NCBI GenBank assembly: GCA_030523775.1
Contig: JAUNHW010000001.1
Span: forward strand, 62,001-126,000
Length of the DNA stretch: 64,000 nucleotides
From: Akkermansia sp.
GTDB lineage: Bacteria > Verrucomicrobiota > Verrucomicrobiia > Verrucomicrobiales > Akkermansiaceae
Reading direction: 5' to 3'
The translations under genes and the position numbers were made by a program. Positions within the stretch are counted from its first letter, which is position 1, and every line of letters begins with the position of its first letter. The notes under the pieces were generated by a model. It ran no database searches. It had not been told where the DNA came from and saw only the letters and a program-made list of their open reading frames with translations. Positions 53,959 through 61,650 of this stretch are shown here, piece after piece.

Positions 53959-55524
53959 ATGGTTACCAGCCTGTATTCAGCCACCGTTTGCGGTATAGAG
54001 GGCCTGGAGGTCCGCGTGGAGGTGGACGCCGAGCCGCTCAAGGAGGTGGGCCGCATGCTCGTGGTGGGCCTGCCGGATGCCGCCGTGCGCGAAAGCGTGC
54101 AGCGCGTGAGCTCCGCCCTGGTCAACAGCTCCTTCTACAAGCCGGGGGAGATGGCTGTCACCGTGAACCTGGCCCCGGCGGATGTGAAGAAGCAGGGCCC
54201 CGGATTCGACCTGCCCATTGCCCTGGGCGTGGAGATGGCCATTCAGCAGAACTGCCCCAACGTGCCGGATGTGCACCGCCGCCTGGTGCCGCTGCACCTG
54301 GAGGATTGGTCCATGGTGGGCGAGCTTGCGCTGGACGGCACTGTTCGCGGTGTGCGCGGCGTGCTGCCGCTGGCCATTGCCGCGCGTGATGCCGGGCGCA
54401 AGTACCTGATGGTGTCCCCGGAGAACGCGGCGGAGGCCGCGGTGGTGGAAGGCATCCGCGTGTACGCGGTGGACAACCTGCTGATGGCCTGGGATGTGCT
54501 CTCCAACCGGGAGGCGTTCCACCCGGTGCAGCCCACGCCGGCGGACGAGGCGGAGCTGCGCGATATCGACTTTGATGAAATCAAGGGCCAGCCGTACGCG
54601 CGGCGCGCCATGGAGATTGCCGCCGCCGGCGGGCACAACCTCTTAATGTGCGGCAGCCCCGGCAGCGGCAAGAGCATGCTTGCATCCCGCCTGCCCACCA
54701 TCCTGCCGCCCCTCACGCATGAGGAATCCCTTTCCGCCAGCAAAATCCACTCCGTGTGCGGGCTGCTGCCCCGCACGGGCGGCCTGCTGCGCCGCCGTCC
54801 CTTCCGCTCACCGCACCACACCATCTCGGATGTGGGGCTCATGGGCGGCGGCACCAACATCACACCCGGCGAAATTTCCCTGGCCCACCACGGCGTGCTT
54901 TTCCTGGATGAGCTGCCGGAGTTCAACCGCCGCACGCTGGAGACCCTGCGCCAGCCGCTGGAGAGCGGCACGGTCACCATCTCCCGCGCCAGCGGCAGCA
55001 TGGATTTTCCCTGCGCCTTCATGCTGGTGGCCGCCATGAACCCGTGCCCCTGCGGCTACCTGGGCGACCCGCGCCACGCGTGCCGCTGCACCCCGGCGGA
55101 TGTGGCGCGCTACCGCAAGAAGATTTCAGGCCCGCTGCTGGACCGCTTCGACATGCTCATCGAGGTGCCCCCGGTGGATCCCGCCAGCCTCTTGGGCAAG
55201 CCGGACGGCGAGCCCAGCGCCGCCATCCGTGCCCGCGTGGTGGCCGCCCGCCAGCGCCAGCAGAGCCGCTACGCCGGTACCGGCATCACCTGCAACGCCC
55301 GCCTCACGGGCAAGCTGCTGCGCAAGCACTGCCCGCTCTCCCCGCAGCAGCAGGACCTGCTCACGCAAGCCGTCAACCAGTTCGGCCTCTCCGCCCGCGC
55401 GTTCGACCGCATCCTGCGCGTCACCCGCACCATTGCGGACCTGGCCGGGCACGACACCCCCACCGCGGATGACCTTCTGGAGGCCATCCAGTTCCGCCAA
55501 TTCGAATCCCAGTTGCACTCATGA
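53959..55524 (+). CDS. YifB/ComM family Mg-chelatase-like ATPase
   Basis: A 521-residue AAA+ protein. The N-terminal Lon-like fold reads YSATVCGIEGLEVRVEVDAE and GLPDAAVRESVQRVSSAL. Walker A is CGSPGSGKSMLASRLP (about 231-245), Walker B is GVLFLDELPEFNRR, and a zinc-type cysteine cluster appears as MNPCPCGYLGDPRHACRC. ComM members are hexameric helicases that help branch migration during natural transformation. It lies in the hflX transcript and overlaps the following glycosyltransferase by 4 bases. A DNA-uptake role is known for proteobacterial members only. Confidence 0.92.
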   Translation: MVTSLYSATVCGIEGLEVRVEVDAEPLKEVGRMLVVGLPDAAVRESVQRVSSALVNSSFYKPGEMAVTVNLAPADVKKQGPGFDLPIALGVEMAIQQNCPNVPDVHRRLVPLHLEDWSMVGELALDGTVRGVRGVLPLAIAARDAGRKYLMVSPENAAEAAVVEGIRVYAVDNLLMAWDVLSNREAFHPVQPTPADEAELRDIDFDEIKGQPYARRAMEIAAAGGHNLLMCGSPGSGKSMLASRLPTILPPLTHEESLSASKIHSVCGLLPRTGGLLRRRPFRSPHHTISDVGLMGGGTNITPGEISLAHHGVLFLDELPEFNRRTLETLRQPLESGTVTISRASGSMDFPCAFMLVAAMNPCPCGYLGDPRHACRCTPADVARYRKKISGPLLDRFDMLIEVPPVDPASLLGKPDGEPSAAIRARVVAARQRQQSRYAGTGITCNARLTGKLLRKHCPLSPQQQDLLTQAVNQFGLSARAFDRILRVTRTIADLAGHDTPTADDLLEAIQFRQFESQLHS

Positions 55525-56624
55525 ACGAACAAACAGATGCCGCGCTCCTGCCGCTGAGCATGGTGATGACCTGCTACAACGTGGAAAAATATGTGAAGGA
55601 GGCCATTCTTTCCTGCCTGCAGCAGGACTACCAGGGGGCCATGCAGCTCATCATCGTCAATGATGCCTCCACCGACCACACGGCGGAAGAGATAGACAAG
55701 ACTCTTGCCGAGCATGCGCAAGGCTGGGATGTCACCGTGCTGCACCACGAACGCAACAAGGGCGTGGCAGCATCCACGGACACCGGCTGGGCCGTTGCAA
55801 AGCATCCCTGGATTGTAATGGTGGACGGGGACGACATCCAGTACCCGGACCGCTGCTCCAAGACCGCACGCATTGTGGCGGAGCACCCGGAGCTCTCCAT
55901 GATTGTCATGAGCGCGCAGAAATTCAGCGATGAGAACCCGGATATGGGCATCCTGCCGTACTGCGTGGAAAACTACAAGGAGGAGATACCGGAGCTGCAC
56001 ATCCTTTCCACCCCGCAGGACCGCGCCAAGAACTACCTGCACCGCGGCCGCAACCCGCGCCTCAACGGCTTCGGCTGCGCCATGGCCTTCCGGCGCGACC
56101 TCTATGAGAAGTGGGGCAACCTCTGCCGCGACTGGGAGGACGACGGCCACTACGCCCAAGACCCCGCCTGGGAAGTGCGCGCCTACATGTGCGCTCCCGT
56201 GTGCGGCAGCCGTGAGGTGGCCTGCAAGTACCGCATCCACGAGAACAACATCTTCAGCCGCCAGGAATCGTACGACTACGCGGGCATTCTGGCGCAGGAG
56301 CGCGCCAAGGAGAAATACGCCGCCTTCCGTGAGCGCACCAACATCCATATGCTCCAGGATGTGGAGCGCGCACACCATGACGGCCTCACGGACTGGAGTG
56401 CGGAGGATATCCGCGAGCTGGAGCTCTTCCTCCTCCGCAAGCTGCACGGCACCCAGGTGCGCGCCAACTGGTGGGATGCCTCCCTCTTTGAGAAAATCCA
56501 CCGCATCCGCAGCCACAAGGGCAAGGCTGATTTCCTGGTGCGGGATTGGGCCATTCCCCGCCTTCTCCCCCTCCGCGTCTTCGCCGCCTGGCGCTGGTGG
56601 CGCGAACGCGCCAAGCGCAAGTGA
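55521..56624 (+). CDS. Family 2 glycosyltransferase
   Basis: A 367-residue GT-A enzyme. LSMVMTCYNVEKYVKEAILS, IIVNDASTDHTAEEID and the metal site WIVMVDGDDIQYPDRC give the family 2 core. The acceptor part contains NGFGCAMAFRRDLYEKWGN and DGHYAQDPAWEVRAYMC. It resembles the first glycosyltransferase after argG in general plan. The start overlaps the YifB stop (ATGA), an odd pairing with a DNA-processing gene. Likely acts on a surface glycan at the inner membrane face. Confidence 0.87.
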   Translation: MNEQTDAALLPLSMVMTCYNVEKYVKEAILSCLQQDYQGAMQLIIVNDASTDHTAEEIDKTLAEHAQGWDVTVLHHERNKGVAASTDTGWAVAKHPWIVMVDGDDIQYPDRCSKTARIVAEHPELSMIVMSAQKFSDENPDMGILPYCVENYKEEIPELHILSTPQDRAKNYLHRGRNPRLNGFGCAMAFRRDLYEKWGNLCRDWEDDGHYAQDPAWEVRAYMCAPVCGSREVACKYRIHENNIFSRQESYDYAGILAQERAKEKYAAFRERTNIHMLQDVERAHHDGLTDWSAEDIRELELFLLRKLHGTQVRANWWDASLFEKIHRIRSHKGKADFLVRDWAIPRLLPLRVFAAWRWWRERAKRK

Positions 56625-56722
56625 ACGCGCGTTGGTGGAGGAATGGGATGAGCCACGCGCGCGTTTTTCAAAAACGCATGCCTGGCTGGGGCGCCCGTGT
56701 AGAATACGGCTAACAATCCCTA

Positions 56723-57355
56723 TCACACCTCGCCCGGGGGCGGGGGTACGGGGCCCACGGTAACGGCATCCATGCCCGCGGCGGCGGCGGCGCACAGGCC
56801 GGGGGCGCCGTCCTCAAACACCACGCAGTCATGCGGGTTCACGCCCATGAGCTCCGCGCAGCGCAGGAAAATGTGCGGCGAGGGCTTGCCGCAGCCCGGG
56901 GGCACATCCGCCGGTGTGACGATGATGGGGAACGGGAGGTGCAGCCGCGCGGCGCCGAGGGTTTCCAGCGGACCGGGCATCAGGCTGCCGGTGCCGATGG
57001 CGTAGGGAATGCCCTGCTCATGCAGGCGGCGGATGAGACCGCAAGTTTCCGGGATTTGCGGCAGGCTCTCCGTCTCCAGGATGCGGGTGTAGCAATCACG
57101 CTTGTACTGCGCCACCGCCTCTGCATCCATGGAGAGGCCGTAGGTGCGGTTGAGATCCCGCACGATATCCGGCGCGGCCATGCCGCCGTGGGCGGTGAAT
57201 TCCCGCCAGCGGAAGGCGTGGGGCGGTGCACCGTGCTCCGCCAGGGCTCTGCGCCAGGCGCGGTAGTGGGTGGGCATGCTGTCCACCAGCGTGCCGTCCA
57301 AATCAAAGATATAGCCGCCGTAGCGGCGCTCCGGCATGACCACGCGCTCGCTCAT
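56723..57355 (-). CDS. HAD superfamily phosphatase, beta-phosphoglucomutase-like
   Basis: A 210-residue HAD subfamily IA enzyme. Motif I GYIFDLDGTLVDSMP (Asp nucleophile near residue 17), motif II in YAIGTGSLM, motif III Lys in GCGKPSPHIFLRCAEL and motif IV VVFEDGAPG. The alpha-helical cap sits between motifs I and II. It acts on a small phosphorylated metabolite or as a sugar phosphomutase, in the cytoplasm. The ATG overlaps the trkA stop (ATGA), so it is the last gene of the trkH - trkA operon. Product specificity cannot be read from sequence. Confidence 0.88.
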   Translation of the reverse strand: MSERVVMPERRYGGYIFDLDGTLVDSMPTHYRAWRRALAEHGAPPHAFRWREFTAHGGMAAPDIVRDLNRTYGLSMDAEAVAQYKRDCYTRILETESLPQIPETCGLIRRLHEQGIPYAIGTGSLMPGPLETLGAARLHLPFPIIVTPADVPPGCGKPSPHIFLRCAELMGVNPHDCVVFEDGAPGLCAAAAAGMDAVTVGPVPPPPGEV

Positions 57356-58059
57356 TGCAGCTCAAACTTCTCTACAAACGCCTTCAGGTCCGTGTCCTTG
57401 CCGAAAAGCACCAGGATATCGCACGCCTTGAACTCCATGGAGCCGTCCGGTGTGTCCACCACGGGGGATTCCGGCTCCGCCAGCACATCATCCGCGCCGG
57501 ACTGCGCCACGGGCTGGCCGCGGCGCACGGTGAGCAGGTTCAGGCGGTACTCCTGGCGCAGCCCCACCTCCATGAGCTTCTTGCCCACCCAGGCGGCGGG
57601 CAGCTTCACCTCCGCCAGGGAGTGGGTGGCATCAATGCGGCGGACGCTGACCATGCCCTCGTTGACGAGGCGTGCGCAGAGCTGCTTGGCGGCCACCTCC
57701 TCCACGCGGAAAACATCCTGGATGCCGATGAGCCTGAGCACGCGCGCCTGGAGGTCGTTCACGCTGCGCACGTAGAGGTTCTTCACGCCCATCTCCTTGA
57801 GCTGGGCGGTGATGAGAATGTTGCGCTCGTACTGCTCACCCACGGTGACAATCACGCATGTATCCTCGTTCGTGAGGTCGAGCTGGCGTAGCACGCGCAT
57901 ATCGGTGGCGTCTCCCACCAGGGGGTTGGCCACAATGTCCTTGATGGGGGTGATGTTGGTCTCGCGCACATCCAGCGCGGTGACCTCGTATCCGAGGTCT
58001 GCGAGGGAGATAGCGAGTGAGCGACCGAACTGTCCGATGCCGATGATAACGAATTTCAT
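57352..58059 (-). CDS. TrkA/KtrA family potassium channel regulatory subunit
   Basis: A 235-residue RCK protein. RCK_N: MKFVIIGIGQFGRSLAISLA with the GxGxxG nucleotide site, then VTALDVRETN and VGDATDMRVLRQ. RCK_C with ACDILVLFGKDTDL lies at the end. KtrA-type rings bind ATP/ADP or NAD and gate the membrane subunit. The ATG at 58059 starts exactly at the RCK domain, and upstream codons overlap trkH. It follows trkH by 13 nt in the same operon. Single RCK unit and length favour KtrA over the double-domain TrkA. Confidence 0.92.
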   Translation of the reverse strand: MKFVIIGIGQFGRSLAISLADLGYEVTALDVRETNITPIKDIVANPLVGDATDMRVLRQLDLTNEDTCVIVTVGEQYERNILITAQLKEMGVKNLYVRSVNDLQARVLRLIGIQDVFRVEEVAAKQLCARLVNEGMVSVRRIDATHSLAEVKLPAAWVGKKLMEVGLRQEYRLNLLTVRRGQPVAQSGADDVLAEPESPVVDTPDGSMEFKACDILVLFGKDTDLKAFVEKFELQ

Positions 58060-58072
58060 GGTCTTGCGGGGG

Positions 58073-59866
58073 TTAGTTAAGGGGGAGTCTGGTTTCCGGG
58101 TAGCGGAGGGGGGCGGGGTCCTTCTGCTTGATGAAGATGAGCATGAAGGTGAACATGCCCACGCGGCCGAAAAGCATGGTGAGCGATACAATGCAGCACG
58201 ACACCGGGGAAAGCTCCGGCACCACGCCCAGGTCAAACCCGGTGGTGGTGTACGCGCTCACCACCATGAAAAGCATCTTGAACGGCCCCTGCGCATCCAC
58301 CGCTATCCCCGGCTCCAGCAGCAGCAGCAGCATGGTGGTAAGCACAATACAGAAAATGGAAAGCACCACGGTGGCCATGGCGCGCTCCACCGTGCCGCGG
58401 GCAATGCGGCGCCCGTGCATCTCCACATCTTGCTGGCCGCGCAGCACGCGCCATACCTCCATGAGGCACAGGCACAGCACCGGGGCAAACACGCCGCCGC
58501 CCGTGCCGGCCGGGTTGCCGCCCACGAACATCATCACGCACATGAACATCTTGTACACCGGGCCGTAGGCGTCTATTTCCGTGAGGTTGAACCCGGCGGA
58601 GCGGCTCACGGAATTCCACAGGGACTCCCACACGCTGTATGCACCGGCCGCGTGCTGGGAAGGCTCCAACAGGGCCAGCAGGGAAAGCAGCACCGTGCCG
58701 CCCGCCAGCACCACCACGGTAACGCGCATCACCAGCCAGGAGTGCGTGCTCCAGCGGCGGGTCACCCGCTGCCTGCGGAAGCGCCTGAACACGCGCTGCA
58801 GCCCCTCCAGGTACACGCCGAATCCCAGCGTGCCCACCAGCATCATCACCAGCATCACGCCCTGCGCGGTGAAATTGCCCTGCATGCCGGGCGCTGACAT
58901 GCCGTCATGGAAAAGCGTGATGCCGGCATTGCAGAAGGCGGAAACGGCATGGAAGGCCGCGTATCCCGCGCGGTCCAGCGGGGCTTGGGGAATGCCCTCC
59001 ACCCCCTGCCAGAGGATGTACAGGGAGACCGCGCCCACCAGTTCGGTGACCAGGGTGACGCTGAACACGGTCTTGAGCAGCAGGGGCACCACATTCACCC
59101 CCTGTTGGTCCAGCACGCCGGACATCGTCATGCTGTCGCGCACATCCAGGCGGCGGCCCAGCATCATGAGCACAAAATAGGTAAAGGTCATCACCCCCAC
59201 GGCGCCCACCTGGATATCGATGAGCAGCATAGCCTTGCCGAGTGCGGTGAAGGTATCCGCCACGTTCACGCAGGTGAGCCCTGTGATGGAGGTGGCGGAG
59301 GCACTGGTGAAGAAGGCTTGCGTGAGGCCTATACCGTGGTGCGTGGCCCCGGGCGTGAGCAGCACCAGCGTGCTGAGCAGCACCAGCGCCAGCATGTACG
59401 AGAAGAAGGTGACAGAGGGCGACCACGCCCCCGCGCGCCCGCGCACCACGCTCCTGCGGCGCGCCGTGAAATACAGGAAGATGCGCACGGCAGAAAACAC
59501 GCCGATGAACAGGCAGCAGAACGCCTGGAGCCAGAACACCCACTCCAGCTTGACCTCCAAAAACGGCAGAGCGAACAACACCGAGGCGGCCAACACCAGC
59601 GGAACCTGGTGCCACAGCAGCCGGCCGGGCGCATGCCGCAGCGCCAGCTCATGCACAAAATGCACCAGCACCGTGGCCGCGTGGAACCAAACCACCCCGC
59701 ACAGCAGCACATAGCTGCCCCGCATGAAACGCTCCAGCACATCCCCGCTCGCCACCCGCTGGAAACACAGCATCCACAATGCCACAAACAGCACCAACCC
59801 GCCGGAGATGATTTCCGGCAGCTCGAGCGCGCGGTTGTGCCGTTCTTTGTGGGAACTGAACGCCAT
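58073..59866 (-). CDS. TrkH/KtrB family potassium uptake membrane subunit
   Basis: A 597-residue membrane protein. After about five extra N-terminal hydrophobic segments (residues 20-180), the four pore-loop repeats appear: ASATSITGLTCVN, AFCNAGITLFHDG, SRSAGFNLTEIDA and SAYTTTGFDLGV, with the selectivity glycines kept. It takes up potassium through the inner membrane with the RCK subunit encoded just downstream. It is longer than typical KtrB (about 450) because of the N-terminal extension. The -10 box ends 8 nt before the ATG at 59866. Confidence 0.93.
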   Translation of the reverse strand: MAFSSHKERHNRALELPEIISGGLVLFVALWMLCFQRVASGDVLERFMRGSYVLLCGVVWFHAATVLVHFVHELALRHAPGRLLWHQVPLVLAASVLFALPFLEVKLEWVFWLQAFCCLFIGVFSAVRIFLYFTARRRSVVRGRAGAWSPSVTFFSYMLALVLLSTLVLLTPGATHHGIGLTQAFFTSASATSITGLTCVNVADTFTALGKAMLLIDIQVGAVGVMTFTYFVLMMLGRRLDVRDSMTMSGVLDQQGVNVVPLLLKTVFSVTLVTELVGAVSLYILWQGVEGIPQAPLDRAGYAAFHAVSAFCNAGITLFHDGMSAPGMQGNFTAQGVMLVMMLVGTLGFGVYLEGLQRVFRRFRRQRVTRRWSTHSWLVMRVTVVVLAGGTVLLSLLALLEPSQHAAGAYSVWESLWNSVSRSAGFNLTEIDAYGPVYKMFMCVMMFVGGNPAGTGGGVFAPVLCLCLMEVWRVLRGQQDVEMHGRRIARGTVERAMATVVLSIFCIVLTTMLLLLLEPGIAVDAQGPFKMLFMVVSAYTTTGFDLGVVPELSPVSCCIVSLTMLFGRVGMFTFMLIFIKQKDPAPLRYPETRLPLN

Positions 59867-59874
59867 GCGCGCGC

Positions 59875-59903
59875 ACTTTAGCACAATCCGCCCCGCTTGG
59901 CAA
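59875..59903 (-). promoter_or_regulatory. Promoter of the trkH - trkA - HAD operon
   Basis: -35 TTGCCA (59898-59903), 17-nt spacer, -10 TAAAGT (59875-59880), 8 nt (GCGCGCGC) before the ATG. Confidence 0.6.
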
Positions 59904-59945
59904 GAGTTACCCGCCTCCGCCGAACGCACGCGGGGCGTTTTTGGC

Positions 59946-59975
59946 TCGCCAAGGGGGCGTGCGCGGGTGTATAAT
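59946..59975 (+). promoter_or_regulatory. Promoter of the lipoprotein - M23 peptidase operon
   Basis: -10 TATAAT (59970-59975) with a poor -35 TCGCCA 18 nt upstream; the ATG is 22 nt further. Divergent from the trkH promoter. Confidence 0.45.
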
Positions 59976-59997
59976 GCATGCCGGTACCCGGAAATCC

Positions 59998-60537
59998 ATG
60001 AAAAGGAATCCTTTCTCCAGCATTATCGTATGCGGGGCGGCGGCGCTGCTGGCCGCATGCACCCCGGAACCCTACCCCGTGCACTTCCTCACGGAGGCGG
60101 ACTCCGCAGAGGCCGGCATGCGCTTCTCGATTCCCTACAACGGCCGCTACTACAGCCGCATGCCCGTGCTCACCCTGAAGAACTTTGAGAAATTCAGCTC
60201 GTTCATGGACATGCAGGACGGCTCCTACGGCGTGCGCCTGTACACCAAGCCGGAATTCCGCATGCGCCTGGCGAGCATCACCATGCAGTACCGCGGCAAG
60301 CGCATCCTGCCCGTGCTCAACGGCCTGGCCTTCACACCCATGGTGGTGGATGTGGTGAACGACGGGCAAATCGTCATCTGGGGCGGCCTGAACGGCTGGG
60401 ATTTGAAGAAGCTTGGCGAAAACCTGGAGCCCGTGAACCCGGAGATAGAGGAGAAGCGCTACAAGGACGAGAACCCGCGCCCCATCCCCAAGGGCGGGCA
60501 TGATCCGCGCATGCTCGGCCCCGGCGCCACCCGCTAA
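59998..60537 (+). CDS. Lipoprotein of unknown function
   Basis: A 179-residue protein with a lipoprotein signal (SIIVCGAAALLAACTPEP, lipobox LAAC). The mature part has IPYNGRYYSRMPVLTLKNFE, YTKPEFRMRLASITMQYRG and VVDVVNDGQIVIWGGLNGW, mainly beta strands, ending in a charged Pro-rich tail. No family recognised. It leads an operon with an M23 peptidase 18 nt downstream and a repeat protein after that, all exported, so a role in wall or envelope maintenance is plausible. Confidence 0.7.
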   Translation: MKRNPFSSIIVCGAAALLAACTPEPYPVHFLTEADSAEAGMRFSIPYNGRYYSRMPVLTLKNFEKFSSFMDMQDGSYGVRLYTKPEFRMRLASITMQYRGKRILPVLNGLAFTPMVVDVVNDGQIVIWGGLNGWDLKKLGENLEPVNPEIEEKRYKDENPRPIPKGGHDPRMLGPGATR

Positions 60538-60555
60538 CCGCCACGCGTTACCTGC

Positions 60556-61650
60556 ATGCCCCTGCTGCGCCACATCACGCCCCTCCTCTGCGCATGCCTG
60601 ACCGCGGCATGGGCGGCGCAGGACCTGGTGTACCGCCCGCCCACGGACAACCACGCGCTCTTCCAAAACAAGCCGGATGATTTCTACATGTACTGCGACC
60701 GCACCTTCGAGGGAGAGGTGAGCAAGCCGTGGGAGGCGGGCAGCTACGGCATGGTGCGCAACCCTTTCCGCGCGGGCGATGGCAGCGTGATGTTCAGCCG
60801 CCTGCACGAGGGTATCGACATCAAGCCCATGCGGCGGGATGCAGCCGGGGAACCGCTTGACGAAGTGCGCCCGGTGGCCCCCGGAACCGTGGTGCACGTG
60901 AGCAATGTGCCGCGCAACAGCAACTACGGCAACTACGTGGTGGTGGCCCACACCGTGCCGGAAGGCACCATCTACTCCCTCTACGCTCACCTGGCCAAGG
61001 TGCAATGCAGCGTGGGGCAGCGTGTGGGAACAGGCAACACCCTGGGCACCATGGGCCACACCGGTGCGGGGCTCAACCGCGAGCGTTCCCACGTGCACGT
61101 GGAAATCTGCCTGCTGCTCAACTCCGCGTATGACCAGCTGGGCGATCCCCTCAACAAGCACGGCATCTACAACGGCATGAACCTGGCCGGCATGAACGCG
61201 GCGGATTTCCTGCTGGCGTGCCGGGATGGCAAACCGCTCTCGCTCGCGCAGTACCTGGCCGGGCTGCCGGAACACTACCGCGTGCGGGTGCCGTGCGTGG
61301 GCACCATGGACCTGCTGCGCCGCCACCCCTTCCTGTACAAGGGTGATTGGAACACGCGCCCGCGCTCGCTGGAGATAGCCTTCACGGCAGAGGGCGTGCC
61401 CATAGCCGTGTACCCCGGCAGCGAGCCCGCATCCGCTCCCGTGCTCGTCTCCTGCAAGCCCATGCCCACCGTGCAGCAGAACTGCACCGTGAACCGCGTG
61501 AAAAACAGCTCCGCGGATGCCGCGCTCACCGTCTCCGGCATCAAATACGTCAACAATATGCTCTTTATCCCCGGGGTGACCGCCGCACCTGCGCGCCCCG
61601 CCCCGCCTGCACCACCCGCCCGCCCCGCCGGGAAGAAACGCCGCAAATGA
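60556..61650 (+). CDS. Secreted M23 family metallopeptidase
   Basis: A 364-residue protein with a signal peptide (LLCACLTAAWAAQ). The LytM-type zinc site is complete: His84 and Asp88 in SRLHEGIDIKP, His145 in YSLYAHLAKV, His179 and His181 in ERSHVHVEICLL. A C-terminal beta domain and a Pro/Ala tail ending in basic residues (PARPAGKKRRK) follow. M23 enzymes cut peptidoglycan cross-links. With all residues present it should be active, unlike many regulatory LytM proteins. Its stop overlaps the next ATG (ATGA). Confidence 0.9.
   Translation: MPLLRHITPLLCACLTAAWAAQDLVYRPPTDNHALFQNKPDDFYMYCDRTFEGEVSKPWEAGSYGMVRNPFRAGDGSVMFSRLHEGIDIKPMRRDAAGEPLDEVRPVAPGTVVHVSNVPRNSNYGNYVVVAHTVPEGTIYSLYAHLAKVQCSVGQRVGTGNTLGTMGHTGAGLNRERSHVHVEICLLLNSAYDQLGDPLNKHGIYNGMNLAGMNAADFLLACRDGKPLSLAQYLAGLPEHYRVRVPCVGTMDLLRRHPFLYKGDWNTRPRSLEIAFTAEGVPIAVYPGSEPASAPVLVSCKPMPTVQQNCTVNRVKNSSADAALTVSGIKYVNNMLFIPGVTAAPARPAPPAPPARPAGKKRRK

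Noticed and set aside
56685..56700. TAGAAT box that looks like a -10 element
   Set aside because: No -35 partner at a proper distance and no plus-strand gene follows; only the antisense end of the HAD gene lies downstream.
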